Below the pieces are notes generated by a model. That model made no database searches and was not told the origin of the DNA. It worked only from the letters and a program-made list of their open reading frames with translations. Positions 33,279 to 46,097 of a stretch of DNA of 64,000 nt are shown in pieces; within the stretch, counting starts at the first letter, position 1, and each line of letters begins with the position of its first letter. Location of the stretch: contig CM034543.1 of assembly GCA_020002185.1 (NCBI GenBank), positions 30,140,439 to 30,204,438 on the forward strand, in the 5' to 3' direction. The DNA is from Paraescarpia echinospica. Lineage: Eukaryota; Annelida; Polychaeta; Sabellida; Siboglinidae. Made by a program: the position numbers and the translations under genes.

Positions 33279-34519
33279 GATCAATCATTTGCTCGCTCGC
33301 ACGCGTACACACACGAACGCACGCACGCACAAATGCCTTGATTTGTGTACGTGTCGCAATAATAATTAAAGTACATCGTGATAACAGCACCGATGTGCTA
33401 TTCTATAGCATTCCTTCTGCGCTGACATCAGACAAGACCCCAACATACGCCAAATGTGTTGATAAAATGTAAATTATGTTATTACAAACGAACACATTAA
33501 AACTGCGTCAACCAGCATATTTTCACATTTTATACATTAGTTAAGGAGGAACTCGGTACATTCGTCGAAAGTCGAGGAAACGATTAGAATAAGAAATGTA
33601 TTCTCTACTAGTTAACCTAATACATTCCATAGGAGTTCAACAACTGTCATGCCCGAGTGTGACATATCGACACACATGTGACAACTATACACAGAATACA
33701 GCCGCATAGTGCTCAGAAGGTCAGTCTCAATCGAGAGGACCCGAAACCCTGTGTTACCTTTGAAAGCTTGTGCAATTTTGTTCACACGACACTGTCCCAA
33801 TTCACTCTGTGCAAATGTGCTATAACTCATGCCTACGTATAGCTGTCCATCCACAACTATCTATACTTATCTATCAAGGAAACGTTGAGATCACGTTGGC
33901 GGGAACAGGTTGTCTGGTGCGCATATAGAGGACCTAAGCACTGGATGCCGCGTTAGGTAGGAAATTGCCTTTACAATTGCAAAGGAAAACGCGTCAGCCT
34001 AATGCACAACATAATCTATCTGCAGTAGAAGCACACCAAAACATTGCCAAATATGTTTTCTGACACTATAATCATGGCCAGCCGGCAACATCTACTTATA
34101 ATCGAACTTGCGTATGCGGGTAGGTTAACGTTATCCTCTTAGAAGGCTAAAACCTCGAGCGCCAAACTTTCAGGGATTAACCAAAGACCCTTACAATAGG
34201 ACGTAAAACCTAAATCTTTTCAAAATACCCCATATATATCAAGATACTAACCTGGTATGGAGAAAACCAATTGTTTGGAACGTAAAGCGTAATCTGCGCG
34301 TGACACGTAAACCGTACCCTACCAATCTCAGGAACCGCGCGCGCAGCAAATACTTCGGGAAAACTCTGCGTCATAGATTTTGTGGCGTGAGCCTCATTAA
34401 ATATGTGGGGAGACTTTTGGAGAGGGAACATGGCTGCTTGGAGAGCGAGGAAATAAACGTAGACAACGTGTTTCATGAACCCGTGTCCATTTTGAATACG
34501 TGCTGAATAGAAAACAGTA

Positions 34520-34930
34520 CAGATTTGGCAACATTTCTATTTCAGAGCTATTTATCTCCAGGTGTAGCCACTCCTCTGCTTCTGCAGCTATGTCCCTTTG
34601 CCAGGTGTTTTTTGCCTTCATCGCCTTCTTTTAATTTCATTGATGATTCCACATCAGAGACTGTATGGTGATGTTTCTCTTTGGCTTTCTCAGCGTGTGT
34701 CCAATCCAACCTCCTTTTCTCTTCAGGATCTGCTTGGCGATGGGTTCTTGGGTAGTCCTTTCACATAGCTCCTCGTTTCTGAGTTTGTCTTGCCATTTGA
34801 TGCGTAACATTCTTCGCAGACATATGTTAATTAAGGAAAGTCTGGATTTTGCCTAATGTTGTTTTTGTCATTCTCCATGTTTCAGAGCCATACAGCAAAA
34901 CTGATTTTACGTTGGAGTTAAAAATCATTA
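34520..34930 (-). mobile_element. RTE-like LINE 3' fragment (copy B)
   Basis: Duplicate of 24770-25180, with the same LYGSETW and KNTWQRD blocks. Confidence 0.75.
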
Positions 34931-35546
34931 TTTTTGTAATATATTTGTGTGGAATTCCAGATGTTTTGTAGTATCAGGAATGTTGTCCATGCCTTGCCCA
35001 CACTTGCTGCAACATATGCTAATGCCAATAGCATAGCAATACGAATATTATTTGACAATTTTACACTATCACGCAAGGGCCTATCGATAGACGTGAATTT
35101 TACATTCTCTCCGACCTTGGTAATTTTGAACAAACAAGTATCGAAGTAAACGAGTAACTGCGAACGCGTTGTGGTGTTTATGTATCAATGCTGTGTGTTT
35201 TGTAAAGATTATTACCAAGGCGTCGAATCACGTGACGGGCAGTTTTGTTAGTTGTATAATCCGAAGAAATATTGAAATCAGGTCTTGATTACGGTATCAA
35301 ACTAGCTTCCTTATCGCATCCGACTGTACGCACAAGAAACATTGCACTGTCATCCGCAGATCACTGGACATTCTCCGTGGTATAGTCTAGGCCTATTTAT
35401 GAGATCAATTTTTTTACATATCTAAACATAATCAGTTGCCTTCGTAGAGGCTTTCGTTTGCATAGCATGCACGATTTGGCAGCTGTTTTGACAGCGGCGT
35501 CCCCACACCCACGTACCACCAGGGACCTGCTGGTATACACCTCACA

Positions 35547-35940
35547 TATAGGCGCAGTAACATCAAACGTTTCCTTAGGCAATGTATTAGGACCTATTCT
35601 CTTTCTCATTTACTGCAATGTCCGCAATGATGGATTGAATAAACTCGGCAATACGTTGACGACACCGTATTCTACACCATCAAGACAACACGTGACTCCA
35701 TCAAACCACAAATTGACATCATAACGCTGGAATCCTGGGAAGATTAGTGGCAGACGACCATAGAGAGAGGCGACCATATCAGACGCGGAACCGGATGCAT
35801 TCTAGTTACTTCCTGCACAACCAAACACCTAAAAGAGCATCTCAATCGCAGCCAAAGCCAACAAAGTGAGTGCCTTCTCCTACAGAAACCTGAAGGGATG
35901 TAAGATCGCCACCAGCAACATCTGAAATCCTCATCAGAGA
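35547..35940 (+). mobile_element. Jockey/CR1-group RT fragment (copy B)
   Basis: Duplicate of 25795-26190 with the same decayed VDDTVFYTIK box. Confidence 0.65.
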
Positions 35941-38328
35941 TCGTGCAACGACGTTCACTTTGCCGCATCCTCCACGACTTGAATCCTACCTCTGGTGGCT
36001 CTACAATAGTTATTCAGCTCCAACTTAACCTGCAGACTATGAGAGCACCAGAAAGAGCGAGAGAGAGAGAGAGTGACAGAGACAGAAAGAGAGTCCATCA
36101 TGAACGGACTGCACATGTATCACCATCGTCTTTAACCATATAGCCCACTGCCAACACCCTTCTGTCCCCCCACCCCCTGATCCCCGTCGTCGCCCGGGCT
36201 TGCCGTCCGTCACCATTCCCCCCCGATCTCGCCTTCGATTGTAGACTGTCGCTGTCGTCTACAATGTCTCAGTTCGTCAGTTTTTGCCGCTTCAGCTCTG
36301 CTAGGAGCTCTCCCTACCCTCTCCCTCTCTTGAGGCACACCGACCTGGTCATGTCCGTTTTGTATTGTGTACTGTTGCTTATATAAAGCTGTATAATATC
36401 AATAAAAATATATCATAAACAGGCAACCCCAAAATAGGTCTATGTAAGACGTCGTTGTTATGTTGCAGCGTATCTTAGCTATTACGCCAGTGAATGAAGG
36501 AGTTTCTGCGATGGATATAAAATTTCCTCAAATGTTTAACTGATCAAAACTAAAAGCTCAGCACGATCTTACATAATTAATCTAATATTATTTTAAATAC
36601 TTAACTAACAGGTCGTCAATTTAAATAACACCTTTTATTTATACAAAAACCATACCGATAGCCAGAGCTCTGTTATAACCTTATCCACCTTAGCTCATAG
36701 GTGTATTCATCCACCTGATAATTTTTATACTGCTTATCGATTTTGGGCAACCCTTTTGTTTTGATGTGCCTTTGAGCTTGTTTAAGCAAAGCAGTTAGGT
36801 GTAAATGTATAAATTACTGCATTATGGGTTTGGCAGTTGAAGCGGCAGACTGCCTATTGAGATGACTGGGGTTTGAATTCAACCTAGTGCCTTTTCAAAT
36901 GCTGGACAATTTCGTTCATACCACGTTAACGGTGTGTTTTGGAAGCTATGCCAAGTGCCAAGAAAAGATAGAGATCCCACAAAAAAAAAACACCTATCGT
37001 CGACTCATAAACCTGATGTATTGATCTACAAAACCCACATGGGCTCTGGATTAGTTCATGTCAAAAGGTTGCATGAAGACTCCTAGTAGAGTAAGCAGTA
37101 TGAATGTCTCGTCCAGATATATAAGATATACATATCTTATTGTAAATACACACAAATTATTTATTATAGCAGACTCTAATATAAACATGATGGCTGCAAC
37201 TATGCCAAATACACAAGTTAAAATGAAGTAACAATAACAATATAACAATAAAACTATTAATACCGAGTAGAAAAAGCAAAGAAATATTTAATGTTCATCT
37301 TCACAAGATATCAACTATGCTTAGTGTTGCACATGAAATATTTATTTAATATGAAACACCCTCATTTTTGTATGTAATGCAATGAGCGTCTCTGAATGGT
37401 CCCTTTGCAGGCTCGTAGTGTCGTCATTGTTTTGGGGGTGCATTTCTGGACCTGCCATTGCAAATTCCCAAAAAAATCCCAACGATTTTAGCCTCAGCCT
37501 CAGCACTTTGTAAGATGGGGGTGTTCTGATATTTGTTTTCAAAACGACACGATTGTAAATCAAGCTGAAATTAGTGCTCCCCAAGTGGAACTCTGGCATC
37601 AGCATGGGTAGTGCATACACACCCCTTCTTTGCCTACGGGCGAGTCCTGTTGGAATGTTGACATTTCCTAATGCAGTAACAGACAGTGTACGGGTTTACG
37701 GAGTATTCTAAAACATGTCTTATGTAAGCTCTACGGTTGATGAAGAGCATTATATGGTCTTGGCTGGATAGACAATTTTTTAGCATTGCATCTATAATAC
37801 AAAACTGAGAATCCGAGGTTAATCTTATAGGTATATCGCAAATATCTGGTTCAAATAAAACCCCAAACCCTACCTTGTTCCTTCACTGGTGTTATTCAAC
37901 TTTTAGATAAGTTAGTACATTTACTACAAACTGGTGGTCAAAAGCACGTGTAAACTCTTTAACCGTGTCTCTCACTCTCTTTCTTGCATGCATAACAGAC
38001 ATTCCTTGCAGTTGTGCATCTTCAATAAGTTTTGTATATGAACTGATATGGAATATAACATTGAAGCAATATATCTCGGTGTCGCAGCGACCTCCTATTG
38101 AGTATGCGTGGCAAACCAGTGGTTGCAGACATTCACAGGGGTTCACTTGTGTGTCTTATGAATTTCTTTCACCAAATTTACTGCTGCGCCCCACTCAATA
38201 TAGGCACTTGTGGATAACTTTGTACATTTACCTCGTAGATATGCACCATTCAAAGCAAGCACCGATGGGTAACTCTGTCCGTTTACTGAAGAGATATGCA
38301 CTACAGCAATAGTCAGGTGTGCAAAAGC

Positions 38329-41300
38329 TCAGCTGGGCTTGATAAACTCTCGCATTAGAATATCGGCTGCATAGCCAGCTGTCATCACACCCTTGGACAC
38401 TTTCGTCTCAACATCTCCGAGCTGTTCCTTGACTGCGTGGTGTGCTCGGAACACCTGCAGGATGTGTTGCTGGATGTAGTTCCACATCCAGATGAGCAGT
38501 TGGTGTTGGCGTTGTCGTTCCAGCTCGCCGTTCAACATCATCAGGTCACGGAACTCCTCCATCGTCTCCCACAACTTGGGGATGCCTTCCTTCGTTCGGC
38601 TCGAGATACGCTTCACCTGTCAACACAGACCCAGAACGTAAGTTCTTATATAGCCCAGTATCCAGTCCTCGGGACTGCTCAAAATGCTTTACATATTACT
38701 CCCTGGCAGACCTGTTCAATCGAACACCATCTCAGCTTCTCTTAGAAGCATCCAGCCACGCTGCAATTAATGCAAGAAGACTATTCGTACACAAATATCC
38801 ACCACTGTCTGTAGCCAGGTACTCATTCATACAGCTGAGTGAACTGGAGCAATGTGAAGTGAATAACCTTGCCCAAGGTTCGACACCGCAGCACGGGATT
38901 CGAACCCAGATTCTCTCGATCAAGAGTCCGAAGCTCTAGCCATTGCACCACTGCGCTCCTATTACAGGGTGGTAGGGGCTACTAAGATTGGACATAACCC
39001 TACAGGTTGACAGAGGCTACTGCAATATTGGACATAGACCACAGGACTTTAGAAGTTACTGCAAGATTAGACACAAACCCACAGGGTAATAGAGACTACT
39101 AAGACTGGATACAAACCCCACAGGGTAATAGAGGCTATTAAGATTGGATACAAACCCACAGGGTAACAGAGGCTACTAAGATTGGATACAAACCCACAGG
39201 GTGATAGAGGCTACTAAGATTGGATACAAACCTACAGGGTAATAGAGGCTACTAAGATTGGATACAAACCCACAGGGTGATAGAGGCTACTAAGATTGGA
39301 TACAAACCCACAGGGTAATAGAGGCTACTAAGATTGGATACAAACCCACAGGGTGATAGAGGCTACTAAGATTGGATACAAACCCACAGGGTGATAGAGG
39401 CTACTAAGATTGGATACAAACCCACAGGGTAATAGAGGCTACTAAGATTGGATACAAACCCACAGGGTAATAGAGGCTACTAAGATTGGATACAAACCCA
39501 CAGGGTAATAGAGGCTACTAAGATTGGATACAAACCCACAGGGTGACCGAGGCTACTAAGATTGGATACAAACCCACAGGGTGATAGATGCTACTAAGAT
39601 TGGACACAAACCCACAGGGTGATAGAGGCTACTGCAGGATTGCACAAACTCACAGGGCGGTAGAGCCTAACTACTGCAAAGATGTATTAAAGGGACAAAG
39701 TTCTATCATTGTTATGGTAAATTCCTTTTATACAGAATAAACTAAATACACTGGCTTACACCCACCGGTGGAGCAACAGGCCAATGGTAGCAGTTGTCAC
39801 AAATACAGTATTTTTATCTTAAGCTCGTTCCCGCTGACAATTTAGTTTCTGCCATTGCCATTACAGTATCGCTTGCAGCAAGATGACCCCACCTGGACAA
39901 TGACGGACCCAATGTGGCAACTGAAAAAAGTAACTAACTCTAAATAACTACCTGCGTGTTTTTAATATATTACCAGTTGTTTGATTCAAGGCCGATGGTT
40001 CAAGGAATTGAATGGATATAGAAAAGGACATGAACAGATTGTACAGATATCATAAATACTGATCTTACTGTTCAGTATGCACTGTTACCGTCGTGGACAC
40101 TCCACAGAAACAGCTCTATTCCGTTTCAACAATGACATTGCTGCGACACTGGATAGGAAATGTACAACAATTCTCGTGATGCTTGATTTGTCGTCCGCGT
40201 TTGACACAGTCGATCATCAGTTGTTGATGACTCAACTGAACACTCATTCGGTATCACCGATAAGGCGCTTACGTGGCTGAAATCATACATTAGCGAACGG
40301 TATCAGAAAGTGGCAGTGGGAAGTGCCGAGTCGGTTGAGTCAATCTTGGCGTGTGGCGTCCCCCAAGTGTCGGTGTTGGGCCCTACTTTGTATTGCATGT
40401 ACACCAAACCTATCGCAGATATTGTTGCTAAACACGGCATGGAGCATCACTGTTATGCTGATGACATTCAAATCTACCTCACGGTTGAACGAGATGAATC
40501 AATTGTGGCAGCACTGGCTAAGGTAGAATTGTGTGTTGCGGAAGTGACTGCATGGTTGACTAGAAACCAGTTAAAACTGAACACAGAGAAATCCGAGGCG
40601 ATCGTTTTTTCTCCAGCGAAGAAACGCGGCAGTCTGCCTGCCAATGTATACATCACAGTAGCCGGCCATCGAATTCAACCATCATCGTGCGTGCGCAGTT
40701 TGGGTGTGCTATTGGATAGCAAACTGAAAATGGAACAGCAGATTGCCAACACTGTGAAAAGCTGCTACTATCATATTAGAAGCATTGGGCGAATTCGGCC
40801 ACATCTGACGGAAGAATCATGCAAGACACTTGTTCACGCACTAGTGACATCCCGTTTAGATTATGGGAATGCACTTCTTTATGGTCTCCCACACACGGTG
40901 ATGCAACGTCTACAAAGGATGCAGAACTGTGCCGCTTGCCTAATTACTCGCACGAGGAAATACGAACACATCACGCCCATGTTGCAGCATTTACACTGGC
41001 TACCCGTTCATTTGAGACCGACCTACAAAGTGCTGGTGTTTACGTACTGTGCCTTGAATTGTCTAGCGCCAGACTACATAAGTGAATTAATTGGCTACCA
41101 TCCCATCAACAGAACTCTACAATCTACCTCGCAGCCTCGCCTTTTGTTCGTACCGGCCTCACAAACTGTTACTCATGGTGATCACCGTTTTGCGGTTTGC
41201 TCGGCGGTTCCATGGAACAATTTGCCTCCTACACTCAGGACAGCAACATCATTACAAGTGTTTAAAACACTTTTGAAAACTCACCTTTTTAAACAAGCGT

Positions 41301-44300
41301 TTTTATAATTCACCGACGAGGACATTTTATGTGCTTTCTATTGATAAATATATATATATTTTTTATTAGTTTCTTAACATATTTATGGTTATTCTTCTTG
41401 TATAAATGAATGTATTTATAGTAGTTTTTTAAAGAATGTCTTAATTTGTTTAAATGTTTTTTAATGATCTCTCTTTTTTTAGGAACTATATTTAAGGTAA
41501 TGGTATATTTTTTACATATTTATTTTTTAGTTAGCATTTTTTTAATGTAAAATACTAATATATACGTGTGCATGTATGTAAAGCGCCCGAGGGCAATTTT
41601 AATTGATTGGGCGCTATATAAGTACTTTTATTTATTTATTTAATTTATTTATATCTATGTAGAAATATTCAAGCTGAATAGACAAAGGCCAAATTATATT
41701 TACTAACTGTGGTTCAATCAAATATATCTGGAGGTTCACCTTTGTTCGCCAAAATGGGTTCTTGGGCTGAATAAATCTGGTGGCACTGCGGTATTCAGCT
41801 TCGATGATTTTTGCAGCTGTGACCAGGTCGCCATCACTCTTGTTAACTGCGATCAGGTCCGCCACCTCTACGATGCCTTTCTTGATACCTGAGTACAATG
41901 ATCGACTCAGGTTAATGTTCATCTTCAAAGTTTCACAATAAAAAATATGTAAATGTTGCAGATATGCGCCATACATTAATGATATAACTACTTTATATTG
42001 TATGAAATAATGTAACAATATTTATTAAAATGTTGTAACATAATACTATATGATGGATATGCTTGGATATGTAACATTAATAATACTGTTACGTGTTCAT
42101 TTGGATTACATGAACGAACTGGGAAATACTACTTCATGTAGATAGCAACAGTATGTCTTGCCAGCTGCATGTCTTACTCACAACTATACAAAAACTGCTG
42201 AGTTAGACTTAAATCAATGCATTAAAATGTTTTGTATGGGTGTACAACCAGGAATCCACATACACTGACTTGTATATATAGTTACTAAACATATGTACAT
42301 GCACATAGACATGAATCTGCAATTTGTTGAACAATTGAATGCACGCACATGCATGCATCTGCATAAACAAATGAATCCACACACACGCATACGCATTCAT
42401 TCATTCACTCACTCCCCCACCCACCCACTCACGCACGCATGAACACACCAACGAACACATGCACACACGCACACAAACAAGAAAGAAGAGAACACGGCAT
42501 GCACCTTGTAGTTCGTCTCCGCTGGCTGGAGGTATCAACAGCACAAACATATCAACCATGTCTGCCACAGCAAACTCCGACTGTCCCACTCCTGTTGACA
42601 GAATCATCTATATATTTATATATTAAGTGAAAATGTCTTTGAAACTTCGTACACATAAACTTAATACACTTGTCAAGTATTGTGGCAAATATGAAGCCTG
42701 TTCATTGCGAACTCATGTCAACAAGCCTGCTCAGATGAGGTCATTTGCATGTCACAGCCTGTCAGATGATACTGATGTTACCACAGGTAGGACCGCTGAG
42801 CGCACCCTATCCTTTAGCATGGCGAGCGGCAGTGAGGCCTGTTGTTTCAGGCTGTACGTGAAATTGCAATGATGGAATTTAATATTTTTTATATCGCCGT
42901 AAAGGTAATATTCTTATCTACAAGTTTGTCACTGGATGTACCCAAGAATTGAGTTAACTTTTTGAGTTATTGCCGTTTGAACATCGCGAATGCTCAACCT
43001 TGCATTATATGGATTATGCATTCGCGATGTTCAAACGGCAATAACTCAAAAGGTAAAGACAAATCCTGGGTACACCCAGCAACTAACTTGTACATAAGAT
43101 TATTATCTTTACTGTGATATCAAACAAATTAAATCCCATTACAAGTTTGAGCATTCACAATGTTCAAATGGCAATAACTTAAAATGTAAAAAAAATGTCA
43201 GAGTGCATCCAGCGACACATTTGTAGGTCAGATTATTATCTTTACGGTGATAAAAATAACATCAAATTCTGCGATTGCGATTTTAGGTACAGCCCGAAAC
43301 CCCCCAACCCTCATAGAAGCATGCCATGGTAAATCCTAGTGGTGCTACCTGCGGTGACGTCATCACGACTGCTAGGTGTCGCAACAAACAGTGCAGAAAA
43401 TGTACAGAAAAGTGCGACCAAAAGGGGCCTTGAAAAGGGTGATGGAGGGGGTTAAAAAATTAGTTGAATATCAGAACACTATTTCTAGATTATATTTCAT
43501 TCAGATTGGGAATAAAAAAGTTAATTTCGCTTAGTCTTTAACTTTGGAACGTTGTAAGTGCATCTCCTTCCAGGTGCCGAGGTCCGCACACCTCTGTCTA
43601 CAGTCATTCGCTTCCTTGACAACTGTCCTCACATCTACCAGTTGGCGATGTATTTTAAAGAATTAACTTGTGATAAAATCGTACAACATTTGGCATAAAT
43701 AATTTGTCTCGCATGCATCCGGTAATTTGGAGTCACTGGACACTCTTAGCAACACACTCAAAAAGGCGCGGCAATCCAAGTTTGGGTCACGATGTAGGGG
43801 CTAAGATGCACTGGCTTATAAGTATAAATATTAACATTGACATGTCTACAAGATTGAATACCGTATTAACAACAACAAAATGTTCCACCTACCCATTGTC
43901 TCTACCAGAATGATGTCAAATCCGGCACCTTCACAAAGCACAATCGCATCATTTGTGTTCCTTGTCACCCCTCCAAGGGTTCCACAGCTGGGGGAGGGGC
44001 GGATATACGCATTCATATCACAAGACAGTTCTGGCATGCGTGTTTTGTCTCCTAACAGGGAACCTATGGCAGACACACGTATTATTATGTCACGACAATG
44101 ACGTTAGGCTGTTAAGGTTAAAAATGTCTGGCAGAAATCTGCAGCAATTTCAACTCATCTGCAAAATCACGTACTGCAAGAGTACTTTATTTTTTTTCGA
44201 AATTTACCATTAGTTAAGGGTTCTAACTAGTTAAATTTTCTTACTGGTTAAGGGTTCTTATTGGTTAAGGGTTCTTACTGGTTAAGGGTTCTTACTGATT

Positions 44301-44995
44301 AAGGGTTCTTACTGGTTAAGGGTTCTTACTGGTTAAGGCTTCTTACTAATTAACGGTTCTTACTGGTTAAGGTTTCTTACTAGTTAAGGGTTCACACTGG
44401 ATGTTACATGACTGTTCGCAACACTATGCATATTATTATCTGTGAATGTTCAAAATAAAAAAGTAGCATACATCAATCAGTTTGGGACAATTGACATAAC
44501 TTGTAACATTGTAGAAAACAAGTGCAGCTTTATGAACCACTGTTCAAATTTACATAATGGAAACTTATTAAACGTCAGGTATAAATACTCTGGGAAACTG
44601 CTGGGTCTGTTTATAAATAGTGCCATCCCGAGGATGGGCATATTTGCCAGTTATTTATTCAACCAACAAATTTGGACAAAAACTTATGATGACAGATTTT
44701 TATCAGAACTGATTGGAAATGTTCTGGTGCTGCTGGGTAAAAGATCTGTTCATTCTGACATCTCCCAGAAAAGAGACGTATAGCAACATATGTCCATGAG
44801 ACTGGTAACAAGGTTGCTCTTATGTACTCCACAAATACATTAGATCAATGCATGTAATAATGTGATTCCCACCTCCAGACCGGGAAGACGAAGGGTCGAC
44901 TGCGAGCACCGCCACCTTGTGCCCAGCATTTGTTAACATCTTGCCGAACACTTCAATGAAAGTGCTCTTTCCTGCACCCGGTGGTCCCGTCAAAC
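38329..44995 (-). CDS. MMAA: MMAA: cobalamin-trafficking GTPase, five 3' exons (5' end not seen)
   Basis: Exons 44873-44995, 43893-44063, 42505-42591, 41740-41888 and 38329-38616 join at GT/AG sites with matching phases and give about 272 residues, against about 418 in human MMAA. In order: Walker [69 protein letters not shown] (Walker B/switch), [26 protein letters not shown] (guanine specificity), and the helical C-terminus with WMWNYIQ and [13 protein letters not shown] is a mitochondrial G3E GTPase that loads and protects methylmalonyl-CoA mutase with adenosylcobalamin. All nucleotide-binding motifs are kept. The exons for roughly 150 N-terminal residues, including the targeting peptide, were not found. 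The last intron holds an L2 LINE, and the last exon sits in a tandem duplication. Confidence 0.95.
38620..38960 (-). mobile_element. tRNA-derived SINE (copy B)
   Basis: Duplicate of 28903-29243, with the same A and B boxes and GGGCTATATAAG tail. It sits in the last MMAA intron immediately before the acceptor of the terminal exon. Confidence 0.8.
38962..39675 (+). repeat. 38-bp minisatellite (copy B, about 18 units)
   Basis: Same unit as 29245-29805, with about four additional units. It lies in the last MMAA intron. Confidence 0.95.
40070..41650 (+). mobile_element. L2-like LINE, 5'-truncated, with (TTTA)n tail
   Basis: RT begins at [19 protein letters not shown] and has [12 protein letters not shown], one frameshift near 40240, [10 protein letters not shown], the catalytic [48 protein letters not shown] and a C-terminal [10 protein letters not shown]. 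The main frame 40310-41308 (332 codons) is intact. The 3' UTR ends GGGCGCTATATAAGTA then TTTA repeats, typical of L2. It lacks endonuclease and ORF1. It lies in the last MMAA intron in antisense orientation. Confidence 0.93.
42888..43262. mobile_element. Fold-back (MITE-like) element with three arms
   Basis: A left arm (42888-43003) is inverted relative to a middle arm (43018-43128), with a core of about 36 perfectly complementary bases (TGAGTTATTGCCGTTTGAAC and on through ATCGCGAATGC) around a loop of about 25 bases. A third, more diverged arm (43145-43262) repeats the middle arm directly. It lies in an MMAA intron. No coding capacity. Confidence 0.85.
44205..44400 (+). repeat. 17-bp tandem repeat GGTTAAGGGTTCTTACT
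   Basis: About eleven units with minor variants in an MMAA intron. The GGTTAAGGG words look telomere-like, but the unit is 17 bp. Confidence 0.9.
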
Positions 44996-45139
44996 CTGAC
45001 AACAATGGTTCACTTCATTTCAGTCACAAATGAGGCAGAAAACTTATTCTGTTATTTCCTTATTTTTTCTCTCAAAAATACAGTGATCTATCTTATATGA
45101 TAAGAAATTTGAGATGCTTGTATGTTACACAGATCTGAT

Positions 45140-45200
45140 AATTTAAATATATATAAAATATATATATATACAGTGTATATTATATATATATATATACATA
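45140..45200. repeat. AT-rich dinucleotide repeat
   Basis: (TA)n interrupted by CAGTGTAT. It can form a hairpin. Confidence 0.8.
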
Positions 45201-45710
45201 TGAATGGTTTGAGAGCAAAACACTATACATCCATTTTCTTCATTTTGAGAAAAAGTAACTTGTGCTTCATCCTCAGTTTAAATAACAACTTGTAAATTAA
45301 GTTGATATATATTTAGAATCCAAAATCATAGAGAATGGTGGCAGACTCTGAAATGTTTGTTGCATATTTGTTACGCAAAATGTGATTTTAAAACGCTGTA
45401 TATTCATACAGCGCGCGCCGTCACTCCACGTAGCTGCTCATGCGGCACGGCGGTGTTGATTGGCTGAACATGTGTATATCACGTTTTGAAAAAAGACAGA
45501 TGGCGCTTATTGTGTTTTTGAAACAAACGCTCTTTTGTGCACGTCATTTCATGGGGATTTATTGCATTTTTGAATCAATTAGATAGTATCCTAGCTTAAC
45601 ATGTGTTTAAACAAACGTTTAGTCCTGGTTTGGGCGAAATTTCAAAAATGGCGTTTATCGCATTTTGCCGTGAAACCCTTCATATATATATATGTAGATA
45701 TGCACTTTGT

Positions 45711-46070
45711 TGTTTAACAAGAAAATCCACCAAGTGATCATTAATTAGTCTTTCTAATAATTTACAAATCACTGATGTTAAACTCACTGGTCTGTAGTTC
45801 TCCGACTTGTTTCTTAAATCCTTTTTAAATAACGGTATAATGTTTGCTTCTTGCCATTCTAAAGGACCTACTCCCTCTTCTAGTTCTAATGACAAGCTGA
45901 AAACTGTTGCAAGCGGTACGCTAATTTCCAATAGTAGTTTGGGTGGAATACCATCCACTCCAGGTGATTTATTATCCTTCATAGCCCTTATTTTCCTAGC
46001 TACCATTTCCGGGCTTACAATTAACTGTCCTAAATAGTTTGATTCTGTCTCCTTGAACTTAGCCTCTGGT
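45711..46070 (-). mobile_element. CR1-like LINE, RT N-terminal fragment
   Basis: The - strand frame gives IRAMKDNKSPGVDGIPPKLL, WQEANIIPLFKK and NYRPVSLTSVICKLLERLIN. This is the fingers region of the same family as 8396-9775. It ends abruptly after VDFLVK at about 45718. Confidence 0.92.
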
Positions 46071-46097
46071 AATTAAATGTACAGTGATTGCAATCAG

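Larger units (their letters stand above)
30708..40586. repeat. Tandem segmental duplication, copy B
   Basis: Direct repeat of 21000-30710. The length difference is explained by a 33-bp segment near 30735 absent from copy A, two more ACTC units, a shorter GA run and about four more 38-bp units. At its right end the L2 LINE continues uninterrupted, and at copy A's left end the CR1 continues, so the duplication postdates both LINEs. Confidence 0.97.

Noticed and set aside
33166..33369. THSL-repeat protein
   Set aside because: Translation of the ACTC microsatellite.
29245..39675. CRISPR-like regular repeats
   Set aside because: Units are contiguous without unique spacers, in an animal genome; they are ordinary minisatellites.
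44205..44400. Internal telomere repeat
   Set aside because: The unit is 17 bp and not a TTAGGG array; only single words look telomeric.
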